Origin: Tetranychus cinnabarinus
Taxonomy: Eukaryota; Arthropoda; Arachnida; Trombidiformes; Tetranychidae
Assembly (NCBI GenBank): GCA_022266195.1
Contig: WHVY01000006.1
Location: forward strand, 434,001-498,000
Reading direction: 5' to 3'
Length of the DNA stretch: 64,000 bases
Made by a program: the position numbers and the translations under genes. Below, in pieces: positions 60,001 to 64,000 of this stretch (the first letter of the stretch is position 1; each line of letters starts with the position of its first letter). The notes below the pieces were generated by a model. It ran no database searches, was not told where the DNA came from, and saw only the letters and a program-made list of their open reading frames with translations.

Positions 60001-63000
60001 CAACAATAGTCTCTGACGAAAGCGTTGTTTCGACTTGTTTATTCAGTTTTTCATCTCTTCTCTGTTTCCATTTAGTATTCATCCCTCTTCTTCTAACATG
60101 TAATCAGTCAAATGCAATGACATTAGAGTACAAAATGATACCGTGATTAAGTTTGAGATGTCAATTAGGTGGAATAATGAATTGATTTGTGAGATAACAG
60201 AGTTTTAGAAACAAACACACGATTGACACGAGAATAAATGGTTATTTGTTATGGAAAGTAACTATGAAAAAGCAAGATTATGGTGAAGCTGAAGACGATA
60301 ATTGTACATGATTATATCTCAATGAACATTCTCTGATTACTATAAAGGCCTTTACTATGGATATTTATCATGAAATTAAAAAAAACCTGACAAATACAGC
60401 CTCAAGTATGGAATCAATCAAATCATATTCAATTTGTAATCATGATGTTAAACAGTGCAACTAAATGGTGATAATAACTGATGTTGACCTTTTGCTTCTT
60501 TAACACAACATCTACTGGTTTGCTGCTTTCAATGCTTCGATTTTGATACTTTAAAATGATAATGTAACGCGAAAAGATAATGCATCAGCAAACATAAATT
60601 AACAATTAAATATTAATTTGCTCAGACAAAGGCACGATGAAGAGATGATAATTTTGATTCCTTTATAACTTATCAACACGGAACCATCATAATGATCCTA
60701 TCAAAACAAGTCTCTCTCATTTCAGTAACAATTTCAATTGATAGCGAGTTTCATTTCAATTCATTTTTGTAGGTTATTATAAACTGTTTAACTCTTTCAT
60801 TATTATTGTTAAATGATCACGAATCAACAACATCTCTAGTTATGTTTAACTCTTTACCTTAATCCATTCCAATACAAATTATCACATTCTTTGATAATAA
60901 ATAAAAGCTAAATCGATTGTATTACAAATCATAATTTTCAATCTTTTCACTCGACTTGCTATTTATCATTTTAAGCCTTCTTTATGGCATTTTAAAACGT
61001 GTTAATCAAAAATTAACTTTCACTCAATTAATCATTTAGATGTAAATCTAATACACAATGCAACTATTCAAGCAATTTATCGTTTTTAAGTCATGAAGTT
61101 GCATGAGAAAGGTGCTTCAATAGTACACTCAGATAGGAATTTTGTCTATTAGCATTAATTAAAAATGTAATGTAAAATGCGCTCCCATCAACAGTTTGTA
61201 CAGTCAATTGCGTTGGAAACAATTTGACTTTTCGCTACGCTGGGTTCCGTTCATCTTCGTTCAGTTGGACTCTTTTAAATTCTTACAAGGTAATAACAAT
61301 AACAATAACCCAAATAGTAATCATCTTCATCATGTTAATAGTAGTCATCAGCAGCATCTTGCAAGAAAAAAAGTAACAAAAATACTGATCTGGCGTTTAA
61401 CTCTTTCCAGGCCAATTACAGGTAAACCAGATTTTTGCTCTTATCTGTTCTTCCCTTTTCTCCGGGTTTGCTCATCTCTAAACTGTTAATCATTCAATTG
61501 AATTAATTAACTAGTCGTTAAATTCAATTTTTGCAACAGAATCACAAGTGAAAAGTGAAAAAAAACAGAATCAAAAGCGTTGCAATCAAATTAATTGACC
61601 GCCAACAAGCAAGTGACAATCAAATAACAATAAAATTGCAGACAAACGAAAAGTAATTTGCTTGATTATCAAGGTGAAATAAATGACAATTATACTGTCA
61701 AAATACTGAAATTAGAAAGAACTAAATCTGGTTCTGTTTCTGTTCTCTTTCCATATACATACACACAAACAGACCATAATTCACTGTTGCTAAAGATTCA
61801 CTTAAAGATTAAAGAGTAACAATTGATGACGCCGATGATGATTTTGATGTTGATGGCGATGTTGATATCCTCATGGTTGATTTACCCATTAATCATCTGT
61901 GAAGAGAGTGAAAATAAGTGAGAAAAAAAAGAGTGAAAAATTAAGATTAATTATTTATATAAATATATATTTATAATAACCCAAAAATGATTTAATTCAC
62001 CAGAGAAAGAAAGATTCACAGATAAGCTACCTGTTAGTTGAGGATTAACTTAAGCAACTTAGAAGACTCTTCATCTCTTCTCAGTAACATCAGGCTCACC
62101 AATGCCATCATCATCATCATCATCATCCTCTTTCTCTCAAGTCAATGACTCTTCAAGTATTACTAATACAGAAAAGAGAAAGAGAAATGAGAAAGAGAAG
62201 AGAGACTAAGCGAGAACCGTCACTATCAACATTTACCTTGTAACGAGGTTTTTGTTCAATGTTACAATGTTGATGATGATAATGATGATACTGAGCGAAA
62301 GAGAGAAAGAAAGAGAGTAGGAGGAGATTGTTTCAAGGGTCATTTCGATGGCGAAAGAAACTCTGCGCCCTTCTTCTTTGATTACACCTAACTTTTTTTC
62401 CTTTATCATGAGTTATCCCCTAACATCCTCCTCCTCCTCCTGCTTTTTACCCTTGTTTCTCTCCTTCACTTCATCCCTCAACATCTTTATACCCTGTAAT
62501 ACCTGTCAGGTCCAGTAAGTTGTCATACCTGATCTCATGTAAGTTAAGGTCAACAACCGAAGCACCAGCGAGTCAACAACGAGTGGGAATCATCATTCAA
62601 AAATTATGTATATTTTGTTAAATCTTTCAGGTTAAAAGCATAAAGCAACCATTTTAACCAGAGAAATCTATTAAGAGAAAAGAAAAGAAAAAAAAGGTCA
62701 TTGGAAGGTCAGTAAAAGTAGTAGCTTCTTCATTTTTCTTCTTCTTCTTCTTCATCATCTTCCTTGTCATTCTCTCATATATTCAACTCTCTTCACATGA
62801 TGTTGATGATGATTGCTCACTCTCAATTTCTTTCAATTCTTCTTCTTATGTCAGCTTTTTAAACTTATTTATGTTCGTCAATTTTGTTGATTGAGTCTTT
62901 ATAATGTTCAACCATTTAGCTTGTTTCATCTTTTAAATTTCAGCTTCTTCATCGCTCTTTCACTCTTTTTTTTACCATTTTGAGAGGCTTCTCATCATCT

Positions 63001-64000
63001 CAGCTCTTCTTTTACACTCTTCACTACTCATCTTCATTAAACATCCTCAACTTCCGTCAATATTCAATATAATCATTTTGCTTACCATCGTTTTCATCAT
63101 TGATTGTGTAAAGTAAAATAATGGCAACGTTGCAAGTGATAACTTAAAAACTTGCTGCAAAACCATCTTTCAAAACTCAATGATAATTGAGAAACCAGAA
63201 ACAATGAAACTCTTTTGTTGATAATAATAAAATTATTATCACCATTGGACTTGTTGTTTTTACTTGTTGTTGTTTTTTCATCATCATTGAATCCATCTTC
63301 ACCTTCCTGTTATTAAAGCATCTCTCCCATGGTTAAACTGATATTACAGGTAACAAATTGAACAATTTGTAGTAACCTCTCAACCAATCAAATACCCAAT
63401 ATTACTATTTAATCAGAAGAGAAGTAAAAAAGAGAAGAGAATAGAGAATAGAGATAAATTGTTCAAAATTTATACCATCAATTGGCTGAAGTCAAGGGAA
63501 ACACAAGAACTCTTGAAAAATAGTAAAAAAGAGGAAAGTAAATGCTGAAGTAATGATTACTGTGACCAAGAAAAAGTAAAACAAGATTCTCATTCTTAAT
63601 TCAGAGTCTTATATACGAATGGCAACCTTTTTCAGCAACAAAGTATCAAACTGAGATATAATGGATCCAATTTTATCTCCAGTCTAACCTTGGACCAATT
63701 TGTTCATGAGAGTTTTGACAAAAAAACTTATTTGTTATTATCGTCATCATTCTTTGCCATTTGAAATCCATCAAAACCAGAACTGATAATTATGATGATG
63801 ATAATCATAAATTGATGAAAATCTTTAAGTGGGCATTTTGATATGGAAAGAGAGCAACGAGACGAAACTGGTGAACACAATTGCATCGAGTAAAGCGACC
63901 TTCGATGCTGCAATATTTATAATCAATTTCATTTCCATAAATGGGTTTCTTTCAAGTTGACTTTCCACCTTTTCCTGATCAGAATTCACTTTCATTTGAT
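57058..64000. other. Gene-free region, right part
   Basis: Nearly 7 kb with no coding sequence I can support on either strand. The frames near 58987-59492, 59632-60016, 61196-61489 and 63728-63913 are short, low-complexity or lack domains. It may be the 5' regulatory or intronic region of a gene beyond the window. Confidence 0.5.
62102..62130. repeat. CAT trinucleotide microsatellite
   Basis: About eight CAT/TCA units in gene-free DNA. Shorter runs of the same unit occur elsewhere in the last 10 kb. Confidence 0.75.

Noticed and set aside
1..64000. CRISPR array, operon structure or bacterial-type promoters
   Set aside because: The window is clearly eukaryotic, with spliced animal genes and no evenly spaced short repeats.
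1..64000. tRNA or rRNA genes
   Set aside because: I saw no cloverleaf with A and B boxes and no rRNA-like conserved block by eye. A covariance-model scan would be decisive and was not possible.

Overview
Eukaryotic nuclear DNA, AT-rich, with genes broken by GT-AG introns. The protein set (ARID3/dead-ringer type factor, single FMR1-family gene, Pins/LGN, R-SNARE, SDS22, transglutaminase, a cluster of DUF229 proteins) points to an arthropod. The AT richness, gene density and short introns suggest a chelicerate, perhaps an acariform or spider mite; that species-level guess is inference only. Exon joins below were made by eye from splice sites and reading phase.

Left part (1-24 kb, all genes on +): an ARID3/retained-like gene (191-2281); an Fmr1/FXR gene (4772-7908); three tandem DUF229 genes with identical exon phases (9553-13460, 15198-19305, 19740-21978); and a short ZNF830-like gene (23112-23834). 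A block running from the last Fmr1 exon through the first DUF229 gene into the 5' end of another DUF229 gene has been tandemly duplicated. It left a clear junction near 13812, where the first 47 bases of a DUF229 coding region abut Fmr1 RGG-box sequence. The second DUF229 gene carries a 1,061-bp miniature LTR element (TRIM) with apparently identical 339-bp LTRs in its first intron.

Middle part (24.6-37.8 kb): a minus-strand pair, an R-SNARE/VAMP (25537 down to 24690) and SDS22/PPP1R7 (27971 down to 26600). They share a near-identical promoter, exon 1 and exon 2, so two unrelated proteins begin with almost the same 22 residues. A gene-poor stretch follows with two large imperfect inverted repeats (30608-31563 and 32598-32992). 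Next comes an apparently intact non-LTR retrotransposon (ORF1 33433-34515, ORF2 34508-37492) that ends just upstream of the next gene.

Right part (37.9-64 kb): a complete transglutaminase (37904-47311, with a 4.6-kb intron), then Pins/LGN (47928-51547) with TPRs and four GoLoco motifs. Downstream of Pins lie two decayed copies of its GoLoco region (about 52160-52895 and about 53935-53990). The last 10 kb has no gene I can support but holds a TA-flanked, 263-bp MITE with 26-bp perfect terminal inverted repeats. A dispersed repeat of about 350 bp occurs both beside SDS22 and inside a Pins intron.

Functionally the genes are a mix: transcription (ARID3), RNA binding (FMR1), membrane fusion (VAMP), PP1 regulation (SDS22), spindle orientation (Pins) and protein cross-linking (transglutaminase). 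Apart from the DUF229 cluster and the VAMP/SDS22 pair they look like unrelated neighbours.
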